64,000 bases of DNA from Leucobacter salsicius M1-8 (GTDB lineage: Bacteria; Actinomycetota; Actinomycetes; Actinomycetales; Microbacteriaceae): positions 62,001 to 126,000 of the forward strand of contig NZ_AOCN01000022.1 in assembly GCF_000350525.1 (NCBI RefSeq), given 5' to 3'. Under the pieces are notes generated by a model. It was not told where the DNA came from, ran no database searches, and worked only from the letters and a program-made list of their open reading frames with translations. Shown here in pieces: positions 41,611 to 49,942 of this stretch. Each line of letters starts with the position of its first letter. The stretch's first letter is position 1. The position numbers were made by a program, and so were the translations under genes.

Positions 41611-42446
41611 TGGCGTTTACCTCCTCCATTCAGGTGCGCACGCGCGTTGCCCGCAAGCAGCGCCGCAGTAGCCTGCCTCGCTGGGCGCTCATCAGCGTCG
41701 AAGCCGCAGTGCCGGTATTGCTACTCGCCGCTTGGTGGGTCGCCTCAGCCGGGTCCACCAATACGTTCTTCCCGCCGCTGCAGCGCATCCTCGCTCGCCT
41801 GGGCCAACTGGCAGCAACGCCGGTGTTCTGGACGAACGTGGGGCTCTCAGCCGGCAACCTGCTGCTCTCGTTCGTGCTCGCCTGCGTGATTGGCGTGTTC
41901 CTGGGAGCCGCCCTCGGCCTCATCCGGCCGCTGTCGTGGCTCGTCGAGCCGACGATCCACTTCTTCCGTGCGATCCCGCCCGTCGCCCTCGTGCCGATCT
42001 TCGTGTCACTCATCGGGTTCGGCAACGAGACCCGCATCCTGTCGATCACGATCGCCTCCGTGTTTCCCGTACTGATCTCGACGATGGACGGCATCCGAGG
42101 GTCGGAGCCGACCCTCGAAATGGTCAGCCGCGTGTACCGCATCGGTGGCGTCGATCGACTGTTCTCGATCACACTGCCCGCAGCCAGCCCCCGCATCCTG
42201 TCGGGCATGCAGGTCAGCCTCATCACCGCGTTCGTCGTGATGATCGCGAGCGAGATGCTCGGTTCGTCCAACGGCCTCGGCGCCATGACCCTGCTCGCGC
42301 AGCAGTCGTTCGCCATCGATGACATGTGGGCCGGCGTGCTCACCCTTGGGGTGCTCGGCTATGCAACCACCGCCCTCTTCGTACTCTTCCGGCGCCGCGT
42401 GCTGCGCTGGTACATCGCCTCGCAACAGCAGGAGAAGAAATCATGA
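41610..42446 (+). CDS. ABC transporter permease, SsuC/TauC-like (2)
   Basis: The 278-residue second channel subunit has a basic N-terminus (RTRVARKQRRSS), about six membrane segments, the family stretch IHFFRAIPPVALVPIF and coupling loop LEMVSRVYRIGGVDRLFSITLPAASPRI. It overlaps the ATPase gene by 4 bp (ATGA). It should pair with the preceding permease in uptake of a sulfonate or sulfate ester. Confidence 0.88.
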   Translation: MAFTSSIQVRTRVARKQRRSSLPRWALISVEAAVPVLLLAAWWVASAGSTNTFFPPLQRILARLGQLAATPVFWTNVGLSAGNLLLSFVLACVIGVFLGAALGLIRPLSWLVEPTIHFFRAIPPVALVPIFVSLIGFGNETRILSITIASVFPVLISTMDGIRGSEPTLEMVSRVYRIGGVDRLFSITLPAASPRILSGMQVSLITAFVVMIASEMLGSSNGLGAMTLLAQQSFAIDDMWAGVLTLGVLGYATTALFVLFRRRVLRWYIASQQQEKKS

Positions 42447-43246
42447 CCCGTTCCACCCCCGCGCACCTCGTGGACGCGCCCGTGCGCCTGAGCGTGCAGG
42501 GCCTCGCCAAGACCTACGAGACGAAGAAGGGCGCCGTCCCGGTCATCGCCGACCTCACCTTCGACGTCCGCGTCGGCGAGATCGCCTGCATCGTGGGCCC
42601 CTCGGGCATCGGCAAGACGACGCTCCTCAAATGCCTCACGGGCCTGCAGTCAGTGACGTCGGGTGCGGCGCGCATTGACGGCAACCTGATTGACGGCCCG
42701 CCCGAGGAGATGGCGCTCGTTTTCCAGGAGTACACGCGCTCGCTCATGCCGTGGCTCACGGTCGAGAAGAACGTGCGCCTCCCACTGAAGCACCTGCGCC
42801 TCCCCGTGGCGGAGCGCGAGGAGCGGATCGCCTCGGCGCTTGCCGCCGTTGGGCTCTCGGGGGCCGAAACGAAGTACCCGTGGCAGCTCTCGGGCGGCAT
42901 GCAGCAGCGCGTCGCCATTGCTCGCGCCATCGCTTACCGCCCCGAGGTGCTCGTGATGGACGAGCCGTTTGCCTCTGTCGATGCGCAGACGCGATTCGAA
43001 CTCGAGGACCTCTGCCTCAAGATTCGCGAAGAGTTCGGCATGACGATCGTGATCGTCACACACGACATCGATGAGGCCGTGTACCTGTCAGACACCGTTG
43101 TTGTACTGGGTGAACGGCCCGCCCGCGTCACCGAGATCATCGACATCGACTTCGGTGCCCCGCGCGACCAGCTGCGCACCCGTGTCATGCCCGAGTTCGC
43201 CGAGCTGCGTACCGAGATCCTCGGGCTCATCAGAAAGGCCGGTTAG
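42443..43246 (+). CDS. ABC transporter ATPase, SsuB/TauB/AtsC-like
   Basis: The 267-residue ATPase has Walker A GPSGIGKTT, Q-loop FQEYTRSLMPW, signature LSGGMQQR, Walker B VLVMDEPFASVD and switch His in VTHDIDEA, the pattern of the nitrate/sulfonate/taurine group. It energises the two permeases. The start overlaps the previous stop; the sulfatase GTG follows one base after its stop codon, so uptake and hydrolysis are coupled in expression. Confidence 0.9.
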   Translation: MTRSTPAHLVDAPVRLSVQGLAKTYETKKGAVPVIADLTFDVRVGEIACIVGPSGIGKTTLLKCLTGLQSVTSGAARIDGNLIDGPPEEMALVFQEYTRSLMPWLTVEKNVRLPLKHLRLPVAEREERIASALAAVGLSGAETKYPWQLSGGMQQRVAIARAIAYRPEVLVMDEPFASVDAQTRFELEDLCLKIREEFGMTIVIVTHDIDEAVYLSDTVVVLGERPARVTEIIDIDFGAPRDQLRTRVMPEFAELRTEILGLIRKAG

Positions 43247-43247
43247 C

Positions 43248-45554
43248 GTGACCACGCGGGGGTATGAGGGGTTCGGGGGGATCGCGCGCGAGTTCACCTC
43301 TGATTCCACGCCTTGGTGGCCCGAAGCCCAGCGGGCTCACGCCGAGGCACCCAACGTCGTCGTCATGCTCGTGGACGACCTGGGGTTCAGTGACCTCGGG
43401 CCGTTTGGTAGTGAGATCCCCACCCCGCATATCGACCGGATCGCGGGCGACGGCTGGGTATTCACGAACTACCGCACGGCGCCCATGTGCTCGCCCGCGC
43501 GGGCCGCGCTCCTGACCGGGCTCAACCCGCACCGAGCGGGCTTCGGGTTCGTCGCACACACTGACCCGGGGTACCCCGGGTTCACGTGCGAGCTGCCGCG
43601 CGACTCGGCGACGCTCGCCGAGTCGCTGCGGGCAGGGGGCTACGCAACCTTCATGGTCGGCAAGTGGCACCTCACCGGCGAATCGCGGCTGCACGACGCG
43701 GCCGACAAGTCGAGCTGGCCGCTGCAGCGCGGCTTCGATCGCTACTTCGGCAGCATGGATGGCTTCACGTCACTGCACCACCCGCACCGCCTCGTACGTG
43801 ACAACTCGGTCGTCGACGTACAGGAGTTCGCCGATGGCTACTTCCTCACCGATGAGCTCACTGGCGAAGCGATCGCGATGATTGACGAGCTTCGGGTGAA
43901 CGATGCGACCAAGCCGTTTCTGCTCTACTACGCTCACACCTCCGTGCACGGGCCGATTCAGGCCAAGGAGGCCGACATCGAGCGGCACCGCGGCCGCTAC
44001 GAGGCCGGCTGGAACGCGATGCGCGAGGCGCGGTTCGCGCGCCAGCGCGAGCTCGGCATTGTGCCGGATCACGCGGAGCTCCCGGCCGACGCCATCGCGG
44101 ACGGAGACAAGATCCCCGAATGGGCGGGGCTCAGCGACGCCGATCGCGCGCTGTTCGCCCGGCACATGGAGGTCTACGCGGCCGCGGTCCAGTCGATCGA
44201 TGACAGCGTCGGCAAGCTGACCGCGCGGCTCGACCGGCTCGGTGAACTCGACAACACCATCATCGTGCTCGCGAGCGACAATGGCGGCACCGCCGAGGGC
44301 GGCCCGAGCGGCACCCGCAGCTACTTTGCCCAGTTCGGCACGAGCGGGGAGCTCCCCGCAGATTGGGTGCGCGATGTGCCCCGCGACGTCGCGGACATCG
44401 GCGGCCCGAAGCTGTTCAGCCAGTACCCCACGGGCTGGGCGCGCGTCTCGAACACCCCCTTCCGCTCTTTCAAGTCGACGACCTACGAGGGTGGCGTGCA
44501 CGCGCCGCTCATCGTGTCATGGCCGGCGGCCCCCGTGAGCGGGCGCGGTTTGCGCGACCAATTTGTGTTCGTCTCGGACCTCACCCCGACCCTCCTGGAC
44601 CTTGCGGGCGTGACGCCGCTGGCAGAGTTGGCGGGGCGCCCCACCCAACTGCCCGATGGTCGCAGCGTCGTCGACGTGCTCGGTGATCCCGAGGCCGAGG
44701 GGCGCGAGGCGCAGTACTTCGAAGTGATTGGGCGACGGGCCTTGGTCGAGGGGGAGTGGAAGGCGCTGTCTGCGGTGCCCCCCACGAAAGCAGAGGGGGC
44801 CGCGGGCGGAGACTGGGAGCTGTACCACCTGGCAAGCGACCCCACAGAGACCCGCGACCTCGCGCGCGAACACCCCGCGCGTATAGCCGAGCTCGCCGAG
44901 AAGTGGCGCACTGCGGCCTGGCAGAACACGGTGTTCCCGCTCGATGACGACGGCTCGCTGCACGCAAACCGGCCCGAAACCGAGGGCATGCTGGCCGACC
45001 CCGTCACGCTCGTCCCGTTTCGCCCGCCGCTCGAGCGCTACCGCGCTGCGCAGCTGACGGTGCTGAAATCATTCACGGTCGAGGCCGAGATCTTCACGGA
45101 GGGACACGCCGCCGGTGTGATCGTGGCCCACGGCGACCAGGGGGGCGGGTACCTCGTCGCTCTCGACGACGGCGCCCCGCTGCTCTCGTACAACGCATAC
45201 GGCGACATGCATCGCGCCCGCGGGGCCCAGCTCGAGCACGGGTTGCACAAGTGGGTGCTGCGGGTCGACGAGTTGCCCGAGCTGCGGTGGCGGTTGCGGC
45301 TCGAGATCGATGGCGTGACCGTCGCCGAGATTGCGCAGGTGCCCATGCTGCTCGGCATGGCCCCGTTCACCGGGATTAGCGTCGGGTACGACTACGGCGG
45401 CCCGGTCGATTGGGAGCTGCACGAGGCGCATCGCAGCTACCGGTTCACGGGCGGCGAGATCGCACGCCTGTGTTACGTGCCCGGCGCCAGATCGCAACAT
45501 GATCACACGGTGCTGCGCCGGATCGGCGAAGCCGTCGCGGCCATCGCCGACTAG
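43248..45554 (+). CDS. Type I arylsulfatase (AtsD-like, large actinobacterial form)
   Basis: A 768-residue sulfatase beginning at GTG 43248. The active-site signature CSPARAALLTG has Cys81, which must be converted to formylglycine; metal Asp43-Asp44 are in LVDDLGFSDLG, and HTSVHGP, ASDNGG and KSTTYEGG complete the site. It hydrolyses aryl or alkyl sulfate esters. No signal peptide is seen, so it acts inside the cell on substrate imported by the ABC system. The length matches large mycobacterial sulfatases; the last 200 residues form a beta-rich domain with no assigned role. No formylglycine-generating enzyme gene is in the window. Confidence 0.92.
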   Translation: MTTRGYEGFGGIAREFTSDSTPWWPEAQRAHAEAPNVVVMLVDDLGFSDLGPFGSEIPTPHIDRIAGDGWVFTNYRTAPMCSPARAALLTGLNPHRAGFGFVAHTDPGYPGFTCELPRDSATLAESLRAGGYATFMVGKWHLTGESRLHDAADKSSWPLQRGFDRYFGSMDGFTSLHHPHRLVRDNSVVDVQEFADGYFLTDELTGEAIAMIDELRVNDATKPFLLYYAHTSVHGPIQAKEADIERHRGRYEAGWNAMREARFARQRELGIVPDHAELPADAIADGDKIPEWAGLSDADRALFARHMEVYAAAVQSIDDSVGKLTARLDRLGELDNTIIVLASDNGGTAEGGPSGTRSYFAQFGTSGELPADWVRDVPRDVADIGGPKLFSQYPTGWARVSNTPFRSFKSTTYEGGVHAPLIVSWPAAPVSGRGLRDQFVFVSDLTPTLLDLAGVTPLAELAGRPTQLPDGRSVVDVLGDPEAEGREAQYFEVIGRRALVEGEWKALSAVPPTKAEGAAGGDWELYHLASDPTETRDLAREHPARIAELAEKWRTAAWQNTVFPLDDDGSLHANRPETEGMLADPVTLVPFRPPLERYRAAQLTVLKSFTVEAEIFTEGHAAGVIVAHGDQGGGYLVALDDGAPLLSYNAYGDMHRARGAQLEHGLHKWVLRVDELPELRWRLRLEIDGVTVAEIAQVPMLLGMAPFTGISVGYDYGGPVDWELHEAHRSYRFTGGEIARLCYVPGARSQHDHTVLRRIGEAVAAIAD

Positions 45555-45593
45555 CCTGAGCACGCTTGCAGGGCGCAGGCGGTGCGCAAACTG

Positions 45594-45631
45594 AAGTGGG
45601 TGGCTACTCCGAAAGGAGTGGCCACCCACTT
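45594..45631. terminator. Bidirectional terminator between sulfatase and amine oxidase genes
   Basis: A 17-bp stem with one wobble pair (45594-45610 with 45615-45631) and GAAA tetraloop. T-rich sequence follows (TTGCATTT), and on the minus strand the stem is followed by CAGTTT. It serves both converging genes. Confidence 0.8.
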
Positions 45632-45654
45632 TGCATTTGGGCGTTGCGTGAGGG

Positions 45655-47703
45655 CTACTTACCGCAGGCGCAGCCGGGGTTGCCGCAGCGGCAGGCGTCG
45701 CCCGCGCAGCAGCCACAGCCGCCGCCCGCGCAGCACGCGCCCGTCATGCCGTCGCGCGACACAGCACCGTCGGGCAGGTTCATCGCGGGGTTCTCGTCGA
45801 GGAATCCGTGGGGCTTGAACAGGAACCCCGAGTAGTCGACGGGCATGATGGGCCAGTCCTCGGGGCGCGGCACGTGGGTCGGGCCAAACACGTGCCAGAG
45901 CACGATGTCCTCGCCGTCGAGTGAGCGGTTCGCTTGTGTCCAGGCCGGCAGCCCCGCGCCGCCCGGGTTGGCGTTCGGAAAGTCGCCGGCGGGAAACCGC
46001 TCGTGTGCCGCGTACTGTGTGGCCCACAGATGCTCGGTCGCAAACTCGGCGCGGCTGTGCACGGTCGATTCGGGCTGCGCCATGAGCGTGGGCTGGCCCT
46101 GGGGCAGTAGGCGGAACGCGGTGGGGTGGCCGAGCCTGTTCGTGCGTTCAGCGCTGCGCACCTCCCAGACACGGCCGGCCGCGGGGTTGGCCCGGCGCCG
46201 CGCCTCGGACTCGCTCGTGAGCTGGCGCGAGTTCCAGGTGAAGGCGTTGCCGTGCGGGTTCTCGGGTCCGATCGGAATCCCGGCGACCTCGACCTCGTGC
46301 AGCGTGTTCGCCTCGCCGTCGAGCGCGGTGTCGAGGCGCGCGCAGAAGAGGTGTTGGTGCACCGGCGCGAAGATGCCGGGAGCGATCTCGGGCGCGTGAG
46401 GGTTGGCCGATCCGGGCATCCCCGCGCTCGCAAACACGATTCCCGTGGCCTTCGCCTCGAGCTGGATCGTGCCATCGAGATAGAAGTACCAGAAGAATCC
46501 GTAATCGTAGTTGCCGATGGTCGAGAAGTACGAGACCACGAGGCGGCGCGACCGGCGCACCTCGGTGTGACCGTCGAGATCCGTGTGCTTCCACAGGATC
46601 CCGTAGTCCTCCTCGTGCATGCAGACGACCTGCGGAATCTTGACGGGGTGGCCGTGATCGTCGGGCACGAAGCCATCGAAGTAGTGGATCACCCCGAGGC
46701 AGTCGCAGCCGAGGCTGAGCGTGTTGGCATTCTTGCCGAGCAGGTACTCGCCCGCGTCGAAGTAGCTGATCCAGAATCGGCCCGGGGCAGTATCGCCGTA
46801 GGGCACGACCATCTCGGGGACGCTGGCGCGGTGCAGCACCTCGCGCTCCTCATCGCCATCGCGAAAGCTGACCTGGTTGAGCACGAGCCCCTCGCGCTGG
46901 TTGAACCCGACACGAAAGCTCCAGTTCTCCCACGTCACAAGCGATCCGTCGACCTCGAAACTCGGGCCCTCGGGCTGTGTGATCTCGATGGGTTTGAGGC
47001 TCGTGCGGGCGGGGCCCTGGGCCGCGGCTGAGTAGTTTCCGTGGCCTTTGGGCACTGGCACGTCGCCCTCGTCCTCGACTCGGATTACGGTGCCGCTCGA
47101 GAGGTCGATGTGCACAATTAGCCCCTCGACCGGGTGCGCCCACGGGCTATCGCTCGGGTCGTCGCGCAAGAAGGTGAGGGAACGCACGACGCGTTTGTTG
47201 GCCTCGTCTGCGCGGCCAAAGAAGCCGGGCGCCAGGGGTGCGCAGAACGCGAGCTCCATGCGGTCGGCGAGCCCGCGGCGGTGCATGGCGGCCTGCCAGC
47301 CCTCGGAGGCCTTCGCGATGCTCGCGGCCCGGTCGTACTCCTCGAAGATGTACTGCGGTTGGCCCTCGACCGCGGTGTCGATGTCGCGGATGCTCTCGAC
47401 CTCCCCAGCTCCGTGCACGGCGACCACGGCGACCCGGGAGGTGCCGTCGGACGTGTCGAGCAGCACGATCTCGAGGCGGCGTTCGATCGGGTCCTCGGGC
47501 GCCCACTGGGCGAGCCATTCCTTACTGGGATCGAGCGGCAGCAGCTGAGCCACGCGCACAGCTTCGCCCATGTGGCCTGCACCGACGAGGAGCTCCCGGG
47601 CGCGCGCGATCTCGCTGGCGATCAGCGGATCGAGCGGGTGCGCCACGAAGGTCGGCTCGGTGACCCGTTGGCCGTGGGTATGACTAGTGCGATCGGATGA
47701 CAT
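45655..47703 (-). CDS. Copper-containing primary-amine oxidase with cysteine-rich C-terminal tail
   Basis: A 682-residue quinoprotein. Tyr399 in TIGNYDYG becomes the topaquinone cofactor, Asp316 (SYFDAGEY) is the catalytic base, and His449, His451 (VHQHLF) and His610 (GPTHVPR) bind copper. It converts a primary amine such as tyramine, dopamine or phenylethylamine to an aldehyde, ammonia and H2O2. No signal peptide is seen, so it is probably cytoplasmic, as in Arthrobacter. Residues 654-682 are an unusual glycine-rich tail with nine cysteines (657, 658, 663, 665, 666, 671, 673, 678, 680), resembling a metallothionein. The ATG at 47703 follows AAGGGAGCC. Confidence 0.93.
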   Translation of the reverse strand: MSSDRTSHTHGQRVTEPTFVAHPLDPLIASEIARARELLVGAGHMGEAVRVAQLLPLDPSKEWLAQWAPEDPIERRLEIVLLDTSDGTSRVAVVAVHGAGEVESIRDIDTAVEGQPQYIFEEYDRAASIAKASEGWQAAMHRRGLADRMELAFCAPLAPGFFGRADEANKRVVRSLTFLRDDPSDSPWAHPVEGLIVHIDLSSGTVIRVEDEGDVPVPKGHGNYSAAAQGPARTSLKPIEITQPEGPSFEVDGSLVTWENWSFRVGFNQREGLVLNQVSFRDGDEEREVLHRASVPEMVVPYGDTAPGRFWISYFDAGEYLLGKNANTLSLGCDCLGVIHYFDGFVPDDHGHPVKIPQVVCMHEEDYGILWKHTDLDGHTEVRRSRRLVVSYFSTIGNYDYGFFWYFYLDGTIQLEAKATGIVFASAGMPGSANPHAPEIAPGIFAPVHQHLFCARLDTALDGEANTLHEVEVAGIPIGPENPHGNAFTWNSRQLTSESEARRRANPAAGRVWEVRSAERTNRLGHPTAFRLLPQGQPTLMAQPESTVHSRAEFATEHLWATQYAAHERFPAGDFPNANPGGAGLPAWTQANRSLDGEDIVLWHVFGPTHVPRPEDWPIMPVDYSGFLFKPHGFLDENPAMNLPDGAVSRDGMTGACCAGGGCGCCAGDACRCGNPGCACGK

Positions 47704-47775
47704 GGTGGCTCCCTTGCCCCTCGAAGTGTGACCGTGCGGTGTGTTCCTCACGGTAGGTGATTGTGTCGTCGAACG

Positions 47776-48084
47776 CTACAGCGGCAGCCGCTCCACGGGG
47801 AACGTGACCACGGTCGCCCCGCCCGTCGCATAGTTCGGCACATCAGCCTCGACGGCCTGGCCCTCGGGCGACGACATCGCGGCGCCAAGCGCCGCCTCGT
47901 CGGCAAACGTCGCCTCAAACACCGCAAAGAACGGGGCAGCGCCGGGCGCCCCGATCCCGATCGAGAACGAAATGCCTTGCACGCCGGGCAGCTTCGCGCA
48001 CAGCGGGAGGTGCGTCTCGCGGTAGTACGCCTCGAACACGGTGCGATCGGTGGGCTCGGGGTAGAGCACGATGAGCTTGTGCAT
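47776..48084 (-). CDS. EthD-family small protein
   Basis: A 102-residue ferredoxin-like alpha+beta barrel protein: MHKLIVLYPEPTDRTVFEAYYRETHLPL is the EthD pattern, including the Y-x3-HLPL region. EthD proteins accompany ring- and ether-degrading oxygenases; many act as small isomerases or lyases in dimers. It lies 11 bp after the amidohydrolase stop, so the two are cotranscribed, and 72 bp upstream of the amine oxidase, probably in the same operon. AAGGAAGG precedes the ATG. Confidence 0.82.
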   Translation of the reverse strand: MHKLIVLYPEPTDRTVFEAYYRETHLPLCAKLPGVQGISFSIGIGAPGAAPFFAVFEATFADEAALGAAMSSPEGQAVEADVPNYATGGATVVTFPVERLPL

Positions 48085-48095
48085 GCTGGCCTTCC

Positions 48096-49712
48096 TTATG
48101 CCTCAGGTGAATCATTGCGGGTGAACACGCAGCGGCCCGCAAACCAGGTCTCGTCGACTTGGGTTTGCACGAGTTCGTTTGCGGGGTGTGCGAACGGGTC
48201 GCGGTCGAGCACGACAAAGTCGGCGGACTTGCCTGCCTTGAGCGAGCCGGTTTCGTCGGCCAGGCCGATCGCCTCGGCGCCGCGAATGGTGAACGCCGCG
48301 ATGGCTTCTTCGAGGGTGATGGCCTGCTCAGGCCACAGGGTGCCCGGGTACTGGCCGCTCGGATCCTCGCGGGTGACGAGGCCGTGGATGCCCTCCCACG
48401 CGTTGGGGGAGGGGGAAACGGGCCAGTCCGAGCCGCCCGCCACGATCGCACCCGCGTCGATGAGTGCGCGGTTGGGCTGCATCTGATCGGCGCGCTCGCG
48501 CGGCAGCACCTCGCGGATCGCTTCGACGATGGGGCCGGGCACCCAGATGAAGGGTGAGATGTCTGCCGCGACGCCGAGCGGACCGAAGCGTGCGATGTCG
48601 TCGGGGTGCACGAACTGGCCGTGGGCGACCTGGTACCGCGGGGCGGTGAAGCCCTCGCCGCGAATCACCTCGACCGCGTTGAGCACCTCGTGCACTGACG
48701 CATCACCCGTGCAGTGGATCTTGGCCGAGAGTCCAGCCTGCGCCGTGCGACGCAGCCAGTCCACCAGCTCTTCGTGGGCCAGCAGGGTCGAGCCGTGAAA
48801 GTGATCACCGTGGACGTCATCGGGCAGATACGGTTCGAGAAACGCGCCGGTGCGCGTGGGCGGCACCCCGTCGAGGAAGATCTTCACGAAGTCGGGGCGG
48901 TGATGTGCGGTGCGAAAGCGCTCGCCGCCGAACACGAGGTCCTCGCCGATCTCGGAGAAGCCGAAGATCTCGTCGTTGATGAGCATTGAACTGACCACCC
49001 AGGCGTTCAAGCCCGTCGACTCGTCAACCGAACGCAGCGCTTCGAGGATGTGGGTGGAGACGCCGGCATCTTGAAACGCGGTAATGCCAAACGAGTTGAG
49101 GATCTCGACGCCGCGGCGGGCGGCGGCGCGCTCCTGGTCGGGGCTGAGAGCCGAGGCTGCGTCGCCGACGGCGGCAACGGGCAGACCCGCGGCTTCGAAG
49201 AGCACGCCGGTGGGGTGGTCGACGCCCGCGAGCTGCATGGCGCGGGTGGATGCCCAGCGGTTGTGGTGGGAATCGTCGATGAGCATGACGGGGCGCCCGC
49301 CCGCAGCCTCGTCGAGCCGCGCGAGCGCCTCGGGGGTATCGATGTCGCCCAGGCGGTCACTCATCCACGGCCCGCCTACCACCCATGCGTCTGCGGGGAG
49401 TCCCGCGGCGTAGCCGGTGACGGCCTCGATGATGCCGTCGAGCGTTGCGCCGATCGGCACCCGCAGCTCAAACAAGTCTTCCTTGCCCGCGAGGAAGTGG
49501 TGGTTGTGCACATCGACGAGGCCGGGCATCACGAACGCGCCATCGAGGTCTCGGATCACGGTGCCGGGGCCCGCGCCCGCCGATACCTCGGCGAACGTTC
49601 CGACTGCGGTGATGCGCCCGGATCGGGCCGCGAGCGCCTCGGCCCAGGGCTGCTCCGGATCGAGGGTGTAGATACGTGCGTTCGTGAGAATGATCTCGGG
49701 GTGGGTGGTCAA
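48096..49712 (-). CDS. Amidohydrolase family 3 (YtcJ-like) hydrolase
   Basis: The 538-residue third paralogue of the island. Motifs: LVDVHNHHF (metal histidines), FVKIFLDGVPPTRTGAF (bridging Lys), KIHCTGDASVHEVL, VAHGQFVHPDD and VAGGSDWPVSPSPNAWEGIHG. This is closer to canonical YtcJ/NfdA than the one at 28.5 kb. It heads the leftward operon amidohydrolase, EthD-like, amine oxidase, so it may release an amine from an N-acyl or N-formyl amide that is then oxidised; this is inference. The ATG is 46 bp from operator site 6. Confidence 0.87.
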   Translation of the reverse strand: MTTHPEIILTNARIYTLDPEQPWAEALAARSGRITAVGTFAEVSAGAGPGTVIRDLDGAFVMPGLVDVHNHHFLAGKEDLFELRVPIGATLDGIIEAVTGYAAGLPADAWVVGGPWMSDRLGDIDTPEALARLDEAAGGRPVMLIDDSHHNRWASTRAMQLAGVDHPTGVLFEAAGLPVAAVGDAASALSPDQERAAARRGVEILNSFGITAFQDAGVSTHILEALRSVDESTGLNAWVVSSMLINDEIFGFSEIGEDLVFGGERFRTAHHRPDFVKIFLDGVPPTRTGAFLEPYLPDDVHGDHFHGSTLLAHEELVDWLRRTAQAGLSAKIHCTGDASVHEVLNAVEVIRGEGFTAPRYQVAHGQFVHPDDIARFGPLGVAADISPFIWVPGPIVEAIREVLPRERADQMQPNRALIDAGAIVAGGSDWPVSPSPNAWEGIHGLVTREDPSGQYPGTLWPEQAITLEEAIAAFTIRGAEAIGLADETGSLKAGKSADFVVLDRDPFAHPANELVQTQVDETWFAGRCVFTRNDSPEA

Positions 49713-49758
49713 CGTTGACTCCGTTCGCTGGGCCGGGGTGTGTACCCCGCTCGTGTTA

Positions 49759-49774
49759 TTCTACGCATGTTGAC
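49759..49774. promoter_or_regulatory. TTCTAC-N4-GTTGAC operator copy (site 6)
   Basis: TTCTACGCATGTTGAC is identical to site 1 over 16 bp. On the minus strand it gives TAGAAT, a -10 candidate for the amidohydrolase-amine oxidase operon. It lies in the 230-bp gap to the divergent SDR gene. Confidence 0.7.
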
Positions 49775-49942
49775 CAACTCTGCAGAGTAGTTCGTCGCGC
49801 GTCCCAGTCCCATTCTCGCTCGGTGGCGTTGACTCTGCGTGAACACCGCTGGGCTCAGAGCGCCCGGTTGCCGCCGTGCCGGGGAATGGGCGAAAAGATG
49901 GTGCATATCGGCGCACCTGTCGCCCGCGAGTGAGGACACCAC

